A stretch of DNA of 64,000 bases from Nannobrachium achirus (Eukaryota > Chordata > Actinopteri > Myctophiformes > Myctophidae): assembly GCA_963921795.1 (NCBI GenBank), contig OY997653.1, forward strand, positions 6,182,104 to 6,246,103. The letters are read 5' to 3'. Both the position numbers and the translations under genes were made by a program. The notes beneath the pieces were generated by a model. The model was not told the DNA's origin, did no database searches, and worked only from the letters and a program-made list of their open reading frames with translations. Positions within the stretch are counted from its first letter, which is position 1. Each line of letters starts with the position of its first letter. Of this stretch, positions 54,769-56,480 are shown piece by piece.

Positions 54769-56480
54769 GCAGAGGGTAATGTAAAAACAGGAACTGTTCA
54801 CTTTTTCACTCCAGCTTGAGGTTCTCAACATTTTCAGAAATGGAGCCATGACAAAAATGCCTTGGGGTGATGATGGTGCCCATTGGTATCTTATTACCCT
54901 GTGAAGGCTAGTGAAGGAACACTCAAATTCAACTGGGTTTTTGCCCAAAATATCCCCCAGTGGTCTGGCTAAGGGCTATCCTTCCTACACAGGCTATCAT
55001 TCCTACCTAGAATTGACTTACATGATGTATAATGTAATTTTTGCATACTTTTATTTAGATTATACTTTTAAATGGTCAAATTTGAGCAGATTTTAGCATT
55101 TAATTCAATTGACTTTTTCTGTAACATTTTCTGAACCCAAAAGGTCATTTGCATCAGTTTAATGGAAGAAAATCCCAGTGTCTGGCAAGTTCCATCCAAT
55201 AGTTCTTGGTTGGCTACCGAACGCTGAAGCTCGCCTTCCCTAAAATGGCTCCTAGATCCAGATGCCCCTCGCCCCAGAGCCGTCTACCTTTTTATGCCTA
55301 TGGCATGCAGGTCCTCCTGCCCTACTAGGGCAGGGTGCTGGGGAGTAGCTAGGTGGGGCTGTCATTGTAGCTGTTCTGAAATAATAATCAAATTACAAAA
55401 CCAAACCCGAGTGGCTCCGTAACGGTCTCGTCCGATTCCGGCCCGTTCCGACTTTCTTTTTTTTCACGTCCCGAAATCCGTTTGTTTCCAAGGTTCCGAA
55501 AGACCTGACCAGTTAATGATCATTAAAGCCTCTTTCATGTACCGAGATCCCTCACTCACTGCAGCTATGCGGTGTGCGCCGTTAACTGATTGACAGGCAG
55601 AAAAAGGCTGCCAAGGAATCTATTATTAACATAGAAACAAAAGCCAGGGATAAAGGAATACTTTTAGGCTATTTTCTAACTACAGAGGTAAGTCATTTTC
55701 GGTTTGTTTGTCATGTTGTACGCGGGTGCTTTCTCATCATCCTGGCAGCAGGAGTAGCTACGCATCACGCATGCATTACGCACGCACCAAGCTCTTTTAG
55801 CTGTTAATCTGATCCTAGAGCATTATCATCTCACAGTTACACAGCCATTCTTCATGTCGCTGCCTCACGGCTTTTAACGTACCTGAATCTGAACCTGGGT
55901 CAGCCTAAACACAGCACAGCGCACACTTTAAACAGAACTCCAGTTTGTTCCTTATCCTGATCAGAGAACAGCAGCGCACACCAGCGCACACATTGATTGA
56001 TTGCTTTACAGTTTGCATTTGATTACAGTCCCGTGTTCTGAGGGAAATGCGGCCATTCCTACCCGGCTCAGAGTGACCTAACCCTGTACGGGTCTCTCGG
56101 GTAATTTCGGGGTCGGGGCCCCCGTGAAGACCTCCATTTCCCGCTCCTTTTACCATTATTATATTTTGTATTATTATATTTAGTGGTGGGGCTTCATTTG
56201 TTCATCAATCACCGATTGTGCCTTTATAGTATAGTTACTGTAGATGTACAGTATGAGTGTGTTGAAAAAAATGAATGTAAAAGATAAAGATAACTATAAT
56301 GAACACTGAATTATTTTTGAATTGAACAAGTGTAGGAAAGACATTGTGATAGTTTTCCATCCTGACCTCTGGTCAGTAGAGTGGTGTCCATCTTTGTAGT
56401 CCAATTGTCCTCCTTTGGACTGGTCACTCTTCATGAGGACACAGCTGGGCACAGGAGACTCTGCCCTCTGCTGGTCAACC
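1..56480 (-). CDS. NLRP1-like NLR gene (CARD-FISNA-NACHT-LRR-FIIND), partial, 18 exons
   Basis: Overall gene model; exons are listed separately. Members of this family are cytosolic sensors: NACHT binds ATP and oligomerises, LRRs regulate, FIIND self-cleaves in mammalian NLRP1 and CARD8, and CARDs recruit caspase-1-type effectors. I read exons at 56367-56480, 54590-54668, 31579-31621, 31066-31311, 21899-23675, 21630-21800, 21188-21358, 20872-21045, 19614-19669, 6124-6236, 2917-2983, 2773-2826, 2635-2670, 2332-2435, 2232-2284, 1838-2064, 483-727 and 1-75. Each has AG/GT borders. Phases across the junctions run 2,0,1,1,2,2,2,2,1,0,1,1,1,0,2,1,0 with no clash, which strongly supports one transcript. 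The sum is about 3.8 kb of coding sequence in more than 56 kb, the rest being repeat-filled introns. The start exon (upstream of 56480) and the 3' end (before position 1) are not seen. Whether all small exons are used is inference; cDNA would decide. Confidence 0.82.
483..727 (-). CDS. FIIND exon 17, ZU5/UPA boundary with predicted self-cleavage site
   Basis: 245 bp; acceptor TTCACCTAG, donor AAA|GTGAGT. It encodes [14 protein letters not shown] (with the catalytic-type His at 690-692), then [12 protein letters not shown], then the start of UPA ([12 protein letters not shown]). In human NLRP1 cleavage occurs in SF|S-P. Here the matching tetrapeptide is SL|C-P with Cys at 612-614, so the nucleophile position is Cys rather than Ser. 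Phase fits on both sides. Confidence 0.9.
728..1837 (-). other. Intron 16 with an aagtac-type repeat and a SINE/LINE tail
   Basis: No exon seen. About 1480-1700 is a diverged copy of the fish AAGTAAAAGTAC-rich repeat seen again at 16.5 and 39.7 kb. 1591-1660 is a hairpin built on ACAAGCTCACAAC and its inverse. 1751-1795 matches the common fish repeat tail with GAGCGTCTGCTAAATG, also present at 53545-53600. 828-1479 shows nothing I can name. Confidence 0.5.
1838..2064 (-). CDS. FIIND exon 16, ZU5 subdomain
   Basis: 227 bp; acceptor GTTCTAG, donor GCTG|GTGAGA. It carries the conserved FIIND core: [20 protein letters not shown], then [14 protein letters not shown] and LPHSLCLA. In NLRP1 and CARD8 the ZU5 half stays bound to the UPA half after self-cleavage. 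An 83-bp (CA)n array sits 9 nt upstream of the acceptor on the sense strand. Confidence 0.9.
2074..2156. repeat. (CA)n microsatellite at FIIND exon 16 acceptor
   Basis: An 83-bp pure array, (TG)n on the gene's sense strand, 9 nt from the 3' splice site. Confidence 0.97.
2232..2284 (-). CDS. FIIND exon 15, start of ZU5 subdomain
   Basis: 53 bp; acceptor TTTGATAG, donor GGGA|GTGAGT. It encodes [17 protein letters not shown], a segment that opens the fish NLRP1-like FIIND module. Phase 0 in, 2 out. Confidence 0.75.
2332..2435 (-). CDS. Linker / pre-FIIND exon 14
   Basis: 104 bp; acceptor CCCCCAG, donor CTG|GTGATC (a weaker donor). It encodes [19 protein letters not shown] and KHVWPL, the lead-in to the fish FIIND module. 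Leaves in phase 0 into the next exon. Confidence 0.7.
2635..2670 (-). CDS. Linker mini-exon 13
   Basis: 36 bp, phase 1 to 1, acceptor TTCCTGCAG, donor AATG|GTAGAG. It encodes [11 protein letters not shown]. Symmetric and skippable. It is small, so confidence rests on the borders and phase. Confidence 0.58.
2773..2826 (-). CDS. Linker mini-exon 12
   Basis: 54 bp, phase 1 to 1, acceptor TCTACAG, donor GAAG|GTAACA. It encodes [17 protein letters not shown]. Symmetric, so it can be skipped in frame. Confidence 0.62.
2917..2983 (-). CDS. Acidic linker exon 11
   Basis: 67 bp; acceptor ATTCTTAG, donor TCTG|GTGAGA. It encodes EAPVNVSS followed by a Glu/Lys run, a strongly charged disordered linker between LRR and FIIND. 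The other frames are less plausible: one hits a stop and one would break the phase chain. Confidence 0.65.
3342..4443. mobile_element. TTAA-flanked palindromic element, interrupted
   Basis: Ends read TTAAAGTGATCCC and its exact inverse GGGATCACTTTAA. The two arms (3342-3584 and 4207-4443) are inverted repeats along most of their length, with small indels. TTAA at both borders suggests a piggyBac-type mechanism. The middle is occupied by another element at 3585-4206. Confidence 0.75.
3585..4206. mobile_element. piggyBac-like MITE, copy 1
   Basis: Flanked by TTAA on both sides. The left TIR is CCCTTAAGTGCTGTTCGGGT and the right end is the inverse (GAACAGAAC..TTAAGGG). An extra internal copy of the left TIR lies at about 3771-3802. 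No coding capacity. Inserted in the centre of the 3342-4443 palindrome. Confidence 0.8.
4444..6123 (-). other. Intron 10 remainder, no gene seen
   Basis: 4444-5667 is the internal and right part of the PIF/Harbinger-like element, including a TTTAAACC/GGATTAA-rich stretch at 5430-5650. 5668-6123 holds nothing recognisable before exon 10. Confidence 0.5.
6124..6236 (-). CDS. Linker exon 10
   Basis: 113 bp; acceptor TCTTCTGTAG, donor AGT|GTGAGA. It encodes a Ser/Thr/Glu-rich linker beginning [16 protein letters not shown]. Enters in phase 1, leaves in phase 0. No known domain; supported by splice sites, phase and resemblance in layout to the next linker exons. Confidence 0.65.
7292..7857. mobile_element. 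hAT-type MITE
   Basis: TIRs TAGGGGTGTAACGATA and the inverse TATCGTTACACCCCTA. Perfect 8-bp target duplication GGCTGTAC at 7284-7291 and 7858-7865. Internal sequence is rich in CGATAC. No transposase. Recent enough to keep an exact duplication. Confidence 0.88.
7945..8175. repeat. A-rich minisatellite
   Basis: Imperfect repeats of a TTTTGAGAAAAAAAATG-like unit of about 15-18 bp. Apparent Phe-rich minus-strand frames here are low-complexity artefacts. Confidence 0.85.
8258..9490. repeat. Giant imperfect palindrome: two 580-bp arms
   Basis: Left arm 8258-8837 and right arm 8911-9490 are inverted copies read colinearly, separated by a 73-bp loop. Each arm itself contains two copies (about 176 bp apart) of a block with CGGATCGGAAAGAAAAGTAA and TTTTGATGTATATATTG. 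No frame of interest. Probably a foldback-type non-autonomous element. Confidence 0.88.
9420..9850. repeat. Diverged tandem repeats with CCTATTGGCTGGG
   Basis: Several imperfect copies of a block with TTAAGCCCCGCCCC, CTATTGGCTGGG and TTTAAACAGCC, each about 110-130 bp, continuing from the right palindrome arm. Confidence 0.65.
9850..10140. repeat. GCTAATGCTAACAAAT minisatellite
   Basis: About 16-bp unit AAATGCTAATGCTAAC repeated with small changes for about 290 bp. A second short patch is at 11455-11530. Confidence 0.9.
10150..10745. repeat. Third copy of the palindrome arm
   Basis: Same orientation and order as the 8911-9490 arm (CACTTAAC, two TTTCGGCACGTAATAACTGC blocks, then CTTTGCCTAGCAACGTCA and TGGTCTTTTTCCCGCCAATA), with some local rearrangement near 10600. 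Confidence 0.8.
10745..11455. repeat. 128-129-bp satellite, about 5.5 units
   Basis: The anchor TCTCATGAACCGTTTGTCG recurs at 10786, 10915, 11043, 11171, 11300 and 11429, i.e. every 128-129 bp. Each unit also has CCAAACAGGAAGTG and GATTAAGAGTCCTTAACC. An inverted partial unit is at 8180-8262, left of the palindrome. Confidence 0.92.
11590..14350 (-). other. Intron 9, central part, no gene seen
   Basis: 11590-11960 resembles, in inverse orientation, a segment at 19395-19510 (both contain the TGGCATCCAGGGA and CAGCTAATCT-type words). 13107-14010 carries several CCATATATGG palindromes. The rest shows no ORF, splice pair in the right phase, or recognisable repeat. Confidence 0.4.
14350..15333 (-). 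pseudogene. BEL/Pao retrotransposon integrase remnant
   Basis: Minus-strand frames read as BEL/Pao pol: [20 protein letters not shown] and [10 protein letters not shown] (integrase core start, 14908-15138), then YNPPYAPHF, then [18 protein letters not shown] and [14 protein letters not shown] with [12 protein letters not shown] (14475-14765). The frames differ and stops intervene, so it is dead. It is interrupted at its 5' side by a SINE. Confidence 0.88.
15334..15532 (+). mobile_element. tRNA-derived SINE with perfect 16-bp target duplication
   Basis: Pol III promoter words TGGCCTAGTGG (A box, 15344-15354) and GGTTCGATTCC (B box, 15413-15423), then a body with GCCGCATGTCACTCCC and an AATAAAGGCAAAAAGCCC tail common in spiny-rayed fish SINEs. 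The flanks AAGAGTTGATCTCCAG at 15318-15333 and 15533-15548 are identical, marking a recent LINE-mediated insertion. Confidence 0.92.
15549..16515 (-). other. Intron 9, no gene seen
   Basis: Contains the word CTCATGGTGGCGCTATAAAA at about 16013, related to words at 11968 and 57623, suggesting an old dispersed repeat. Nothing else supported. Confidence 0.35.
16516..17013. mobile_element. aagtac-type MITE
   Basis: Begins CAGTGGTGGAAAAAGTAC, a common fish hAT-like terminus, with many AAGTAAAAGTAC words and an internal palindrome of ACAAGCTCACAACGCG type. The right end is less clear. Related copies lie at 1480-1700 and 39676-39990. Confidence 0.6.
17097..18093. mobile_element. hAT element with perfect 8-bp duplication
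   Basis: Starts CAGGGGTCCTCAACC and ends GGTTGAGAACCACTG; flanked by CTCTACGG at 17089-17096 and 18094-18101. GC-rich ends (GCGACCCCC), a poly-C run near 17170 and a poly-T/A run near 17990. No transposase frame. Contains a copy of the TGTGAGCTTGTAGATC word at 17216. Confidence 0.93.
18102..19138 (-). other. Intron 9, no gene seen
   Basis: Unnamed sequence with a TGTGAGCTTGTAGA word at 18276 and GCTAACGTTAGC palindromes near 18355. No exon or repeat family supported. Confidence 0.35.
19137..19190. repeat. (AT)n microsatellite
   Basis: Pure TA dinucleotide run. Confidence 0.95.
19337..19399. repeat. (TATC)n microsatellite
   Basis: About 15 tandem tetranucleotide units following AATAAAGG, a pattern typical of a LINE/SINE tail. 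Confidence 0.95.
19614..19669 (-). CDS. Post-LRR junction exon
   Basis: 56 bp; acceptor CAACTCTAG, donor CTAA|GTAAGT. It encodes [18 protein letters not shown], which matches the GGEWRLKPGLRKY segment that follows the LRRs in fish NLRs before B30.2. Here it is joined to linker and FIIND exons instead. Incoming phase 2 and outgoing phase 1 are exactly what the neighbouring exons need. Confidence 0.75.
19670..20871 (-). other. Intron 8, no gene seen
   Basis: No ORF or repeat I can name, apart from short ACACACAC patches. No extra in-phase exon found between LRR exon 3 and the 19.6-kb exon, and none is required by phase. Confidence 0.45.
20872..21045 (-). CDS. LRR exon 3
   Basis: 174 bp encoding the [14 protein letters not shown] and [15 protein letters not shown] repeats, the usual last LRR exon of fish NLRs. 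The acceptor TGTGTAG is formed at the very edge of an 81-bp (CA)n array (2-3 nt away), so there is no ordinary pyrimidine tract. Donor GTGAG|GTATGA. Confidence 0.92.
21048..21128. repeat. (CA)n microsatellite at LRR exon 3 acceptor
   Basis: An 81-bp pure array; (TG)n on the gene's sense strand, abutting the 3' splice site of the 20872-21045 exon. Confidence 0.97.
21188..21358 (-). CDS. LRR exon 2, near-duplicate of LRR exon 1
   Basis: 171 bp with the same two-LRR layout, splice borders and phase as the preceding exon, differing at scattered positions only (for example GCKLSE in place of GCNLSE). Likely a tandem exon duplication. Confidence 0.95.
21423..21490. repeat. (AT)n microsatellite between LRR exons
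   Basis: Long TA dinucleotide run, followed at 21515-21560 by a short CA/CG array. Confidence 0.95.
21630..21800 (-). CDS. LRR exon 1
   Basis: 171 bp encoding two leucine-rich repeats ([17 protein letters not shown], then [19 protein letters not shown]). Acceptor CCTTCAG, donor TCAA|GTCAGT. The 171-bp size and the phase 2 to phase 2 pattern are typical of fish NLR LRR exons. Confidence 0.95.
21899..23675 (-). CDS. FISNA-NACHT exon of NLRP1-like gene
   Basis: 1,777 bp, 591 whole codons, open throughout. Residues about 1-80 of the exon are FISNA, the fish-specific NACHT-associated domain ([12 protein letters not shown] and [10 protein letters not shown] motifs). The Walker A motif GVAGTGKT is at 23371-23394, the Walker B motif [10 protein letters not shown] at 23155-23184, and a TTRP sensor segment follows; winged-helix and helical NLR segments fill the rest. 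Key ATPase residues are present, so nucleotide binding is expected. Acceptor GTCTTTCAG, donor CGCT|GTAGGT. Length and single-exon layout are normal for fish NLRs. Confidence 0.97.
23676..24379 (-). other. Intron 4 start, no gene seen
   Basis: Contains CTCGAGTACATTTCGCGAGA and related words near 24200-24280 but no recognisable repeat or exon. Confidence 0.35.
24558..25065. mobile_element. TTAA-flanked MITE, copy 1
   Basis: Borders TTAAAGCTATACTGTGTAAG and the inverse-type GTACAACTTTAA, TTAA on both sides. A deleted copy lies at 30847-30982 in inverse orientation. Confidence 0.7.
26013..26495 (+). pseudogene. CXC-type Cys-rich fragment within the long-TIR element
   Basis: Frame with [52 protein letters not shown], then a CXC-like Cys cluster ([17 protein letters not shown]). 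This matches a recurrent uncharacterised fish protein segment that ends in a tesmin-like CXC motif. No start or catalytic domain; probably a captured or transposon-derived fragment. Confidence 0.6.
26519..26995 (+). pseudogene. LINE ORF2 C-terminal fragment
   Basis: Reads [54 protein letters not shown] and [12 protein letters not shown]. This is the conserved end of a fish non-LTR retrotransposon ORF2, with its Cys/His zinc-type motif. It lies directly after the CXC-like fragment, in another frame. No reverse transcriptase is present. Confidence 0.72.
28327..29049 (-). other. Intron 4, no gene seen
   Basis: AT-rich sequence without a supported exon or named repeat. Confidence 0.4.
29058..29707. 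mobile_element. hAT-type MITE with near-perfect 8-bp duplication
   Basis: Starts CAGTGTTGGGAAAGTTCAC and ends GGGTACATCACTG; flanks GCTATGGG (29050-29057) and GCTATGGA (29708-29715). Rich in GAACGTTC-type words. Contains the AAGCTCACAAC...TGTGAGCTTGTAGATCTGC hairpin at 29350-29406. Confidence 0.85.
29716..30846 (-). other. Intron 4, no gene seen
   Basis: No ORF, exon or repeat that I can support. Confidence 0.4.
30847..30982. mobile_element. TTAA-flanked MITE, copy 2 (deleted)
   Basis: A 136-bp deletion derivative of the 24558-25065 element, inverse orientation: AAAGTTATACCATGTAAC, GATTTAACAG-type words reversed, and ACACAATATAGCTTTAA at the other end, with TTAA at both borders. Confidence 0.7.
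31066..31311 (-). CDS. CARD exon of NLRP1-like gene
   Basis: 246 bp, 82 residues; acceptor follows a long pyrimidine tract ending GAAGCAG, donor CCTG|GTAAGA. The sequence has the pattern of a fish-[23 protein letters not shown] at the start, then [13 protein letters not shown], then [19 protein letters not shown]. CARDs mediate homotypic binding to ASC or caspase adaptors. Phase 1 in and phase 1 out, so it could be skipped without a frameshift. Alternative reading: a terminal exon running 8 codons past the donor to a stop, making this the C-terminal CARD of an upstream paralogue. The good donor and the phase fit with the NACHT exon favour an internal exon. Confidence 0.83.
31579..31621 (-). 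CDS. Mini-exon before CARD
   Basis: 43 bp; acceptor TACAACAG, donor AAAAAG|GTGAGT. It encodes [14 protein letters not shown], an acidic linker, entering in phase 0 (as exon B leaves) and leaving in phase 1 (as the CARD exon needs). Support comes from splice sites and phase only. Confidence 0.65.
31622..34274 (-). other. Intron 2, proximal part, no gene seen
   Basis: 32.75-32.80 kb has a GAGCTTGTAGATCTGCTG hairpin. Two 60-bp direct repeats with GTGCTGCTATTTGTTGTC lie at 32878 and 32999. About 33900-33975 ends with a hAT-like terminus (TTGAAGACCCCTGG) whose partner I could not find. 34016-34260 is GC-rich with an 18-20-bp poly-G run at 34168. No exon supported. Confidence 0.4.
34275..34440 (+). 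repeat. DIRS left inverted terminal repeat
   Basis: Inverse copy of 46188-46355. In the roughly 120 bp compared by eye only about two substitutions differ, which argues for a fairly young insertion. Confidence 0.93.
34705..36533 (+). pseudogene. DIRS gag-like ORF, frameshifted
   Basis: Starts with the DIRS N-terminal Cys/His motif (CGVGGC...[10 protein letters not shown]). It continues after a frameshift near 34850 and another near 35380 into an acidic region, and then a domain with [38 protein letters not shown] and [24 protein letters not shown] at 36123-36125 interrupts it before the basic, Ser/Arg-rich C terminus. The long minus-strand frame opposite (35186-36511) is an antisense artefact. 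Confidence 0.82.
37309..37539 (+). pseudogene. Weak RecQ/DEAD-helicase-like N-terminal fragment
   Basis: The words [20 protein letters not shown] and [20 protein letters not shown] resemble the region just before and into motif I of RecQ-type helicases, but the GKS/T is absent and no further motifs follow. It could be a decayed transposon helicase; low certainty. Confidence 0.3.
37549..39675. repeat. 903-bp tandem repeat, 2.4 copies
   Basis: GATCTGCTGCAGACCAGTGA starts at 37549, 38452 and 39355, exactly 903 bp apart. Copies 1 and 2 look identical on reading; copy 3 has a few changes near 39418 and 39570 and stops at about 39675, where an aagtac-type repeat follows. Non-coding. Confidence 0.95.
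39676..39990. repeat. aagtac-type repeat, third copy
   Basis: Begins CAATGTAGTGGGAAAAGTAC and includes GCAGAAAGTAGT and CATTGTGCAGAATGTAACCA, words also present inside the 903-bp units. So the 903-bp unit appears to contain a deleted version of this repeat. Confidence 0.6.
41327..42540 (+). pseudogene. DIRS reverse transcriptase / RNase H remnant
   Basis: Plus-strand pieces in shifting frames: [15 protein letters not shown] and [17 protein letters not shown] (41327-41518), then [20 protein letters not shown] and [14 protein letters not shown] stop plus IVDWLI stands where YLDDWL is expected (about 41862), so the catalytic pair is lost. Then [13 protein letters not shown], and RNase H words [17 protein letters not shown]. 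It ends abruptly in RMDNTTA at about 42537, where a MITE begins. Confidence 0.87.
42608..43459. mobile_element. TTAA-flanked TIR element inside MITE copy 2
   Basis: Ends TTAACACATCGGGTGCCCAC and GTGGGCATCCGATGTGTTAA, with TTAA on both sides. Internally a roughly 228-bp segment is tandemly duplicated (about 42895-43110 and 43125-43340; shared word TAGCTTTTTCAATCACCATG). No ORF. Confidence 0.82.
43838..43921. repeat. 21-bp tandem repeat, four copies
   Basis: TGTTGCCAAAGTGGCATATGC repeated four times without change, inside the second insertion of MITE copy 2. Confidence 0.95.
43922..44957. other. Unnamed insertion with C-rich low complexity
   Basis: Includes a direct repeat of CAACTCTTACCCTCTTTTC (also near 43690), CGATTT/GAACCGG-rich stretches at 44150-44450, and a C/A-rich low-complexity tract 44450-44670. 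No gene. Confidence 0.4.
45264..45748 (+). pseudogene. DIRS tyrosine recombinase remnant
   Basis: Pieces in two frames: [15 protein letters not shown] and [12 protein letters not shown], a stop, then [37 protein letters not shown] and [19 protein letters not shown]. This is the C-terminal half of the DIRS recombinase. The usual HSTR motif reads YSTR, so the His position is changed; the Arg, Trp and a candidate nucleophile Tyr remain. Confidence 0.85.
46188..46355 (-). repeat. DIRS right inverted terminal repeat
   Basis: Inverse of the left repeat; preceded at 46017-46140 by the internal complementary region. Confidence 0.93.
46356..47292 (-). other. Gap between DIRS and LTR element, no gene seen
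   Basis: AT-rich host sequence, intron 2 of the NLR gene. No repeat recognised. Confidence 0.4.
47298..48085 (+). repeat. 5' LTR of Gmr1-like element
   Basis: 788 bp, TGTTACGACTGGGG to GGGGCATAACA. TATA-like GGATAAAAGG at 47571-47580, polyadenylation signal AATAAA at 47968-47973. No difference from the 3' LTR noticed on reading. Confidence 0.95.
48091..48103 (+). other. Primer-binding site, tRNA-Pro type
   Basis: TGGGGGCTCGTCC begins 5 bp after the LTR and equals the first 13 bases of the tRNA-Pro primer site used by many vertebrate retroelements; the following bases diverge. Confidence 0.75.
48181..48705 (+). CDS. Gag, N-terminal part, Gmr1-like element
   Basis: Starts [20 protein letters not shown] (first ATG after the primer site) and runs into a coiled-coil-like region ([20 protein letters not shown]) before a stop at 48703. 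The following gag portion is in another frame from about 48690, so either a one-base change or a frameshift site separates them. Virion-like capsid protein of a retrotransposon. Confidence 0.8.
   Translation: MSFSLDDFVADPSWAKIEKCKKEELKLVADAYELAVSPTFSKAELRHQVCSQLVDKGVIPPVTGLPVTVNGEKEEGTLPVEVTDAEVPGTSTNGVGSTPRSLQTGMNTVDLQLTLQIRQEETRSKELEIQALQLRLRALELENPAAGGRAGTQSAVGVSNSSMDISTYIIDATI
48690..50578 (+). pseudogene. Gag C-terminus, protease and truncated integrase, Gmr1-like element
   Basis: In order: SCAN/capsid-like region ([36 protein letters not shown]), a CCHC zinc knuckle ([14 protein letters not shown]), an aspartic protease active site ([11 protein letters not shown]), an integrase HHCC zinc-binding domain ([27 protein letters not shown]), and the beginning of the integrase core ([12 protein letters not shown]). 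This is fused directly to the first residues of reverse transcriptase ([13 protein letters not shown]), and the frame then stops at 50578. The junctions mark internal deletions. Confidence 0.88.
50579..50779 (+). pseudogene. RNase H C-terminal end, Gmr1-like element
   Basis: [34 protein letters not shown] and [12 protein letters not shown] are the end of the gypsy RNase H domain. The deletion removed everything between reverse transcriptase motif 1 and here. Confidence 0.85.
50830..50839 (+). other. Polypurine tract of Gmr1-like element
   Basis: GGAAGGGGGG immediately before the 3' LTR; the expected plus-strand priming site. Confidence 0.7.
50840..51627 (+). repeat. 3' LTR of Gmr1-like element
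   Basis: 788 bp, same length and, as far as read, same sequence as 47298-48085, ending at the CGTAC duplication. Confidence 0.95.
52600..53010. repeat. Small foldback repeat
   Basis: GGTTCCTAACTTGCAAACTT occurs in direct copies at about 52613 and 52778 and as an inverse near 52890. CCTCTTTAGCCCCTCGTGCC is repeated alongside, and a flanking inverted pair (ACTGGTTCTC and GAGAACCAGT) surrounds it. Confidence 0.65.
53545..53600 (+). repeat. Dispersed SINE/LINE tail
   Basis: GTCGCTCTAAATTAAGAACGTCTGCTAAATG-type sequence matches 1751-1795 and a tail widespread in ray-finned fish repeats. No Pol III head seen, so probably a 5'-truncated copy. Confidence 0.5.
54590..54668 (-). CDS. Exon B of NLRP1-like gene: N-terminal linker
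   Basis: 79 bp; acceptor CCTCCACAG, donor AAG|GTATGT. It encodes 26 codons with [13 protein letters not shown], the linker that precedes FISNA in fish NLR proteins. The phase fits exon A (2) and the next exon (0). An 88-bp (CA)n array begins 10 bp from the acceptor, so the pre-mRNA carries a long (UG)n tract at this 3' splice site. Confidence 0.75.
54679..54766. repeat. (CA)n microsatellite next to exon B acceptor
   Basis: Uninterrupted AC/CA dinucleotide array of 88 bp. On the sense strand of the NLRP1-like gene it reads (TG)n and lies 10 nt upstream of the exon B splice acceptor. Confidence 0.97.
54767..56366 (-). other. Intron 1, no gene seen
   Basis: No ORF or repeat that I can name between exons A and B. 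Confidence 0.4.
56367..56480 (-). CDS. Exon A of NLRP1-like gene: N-terminal linker
   Basis: 114 bp; acceptor GTGTCAG, donor AG|GTCAGG. It encodes 37 codons containing the [16 protein letters not shown] segment, which is the conserved N-terminal linker of fish FISNA-NACHT NLRs. Incoming phase 2 and outgoing phase 2. Because it needs two bases from an upstream exon, it is not the start exon. Confidence 0.75.
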
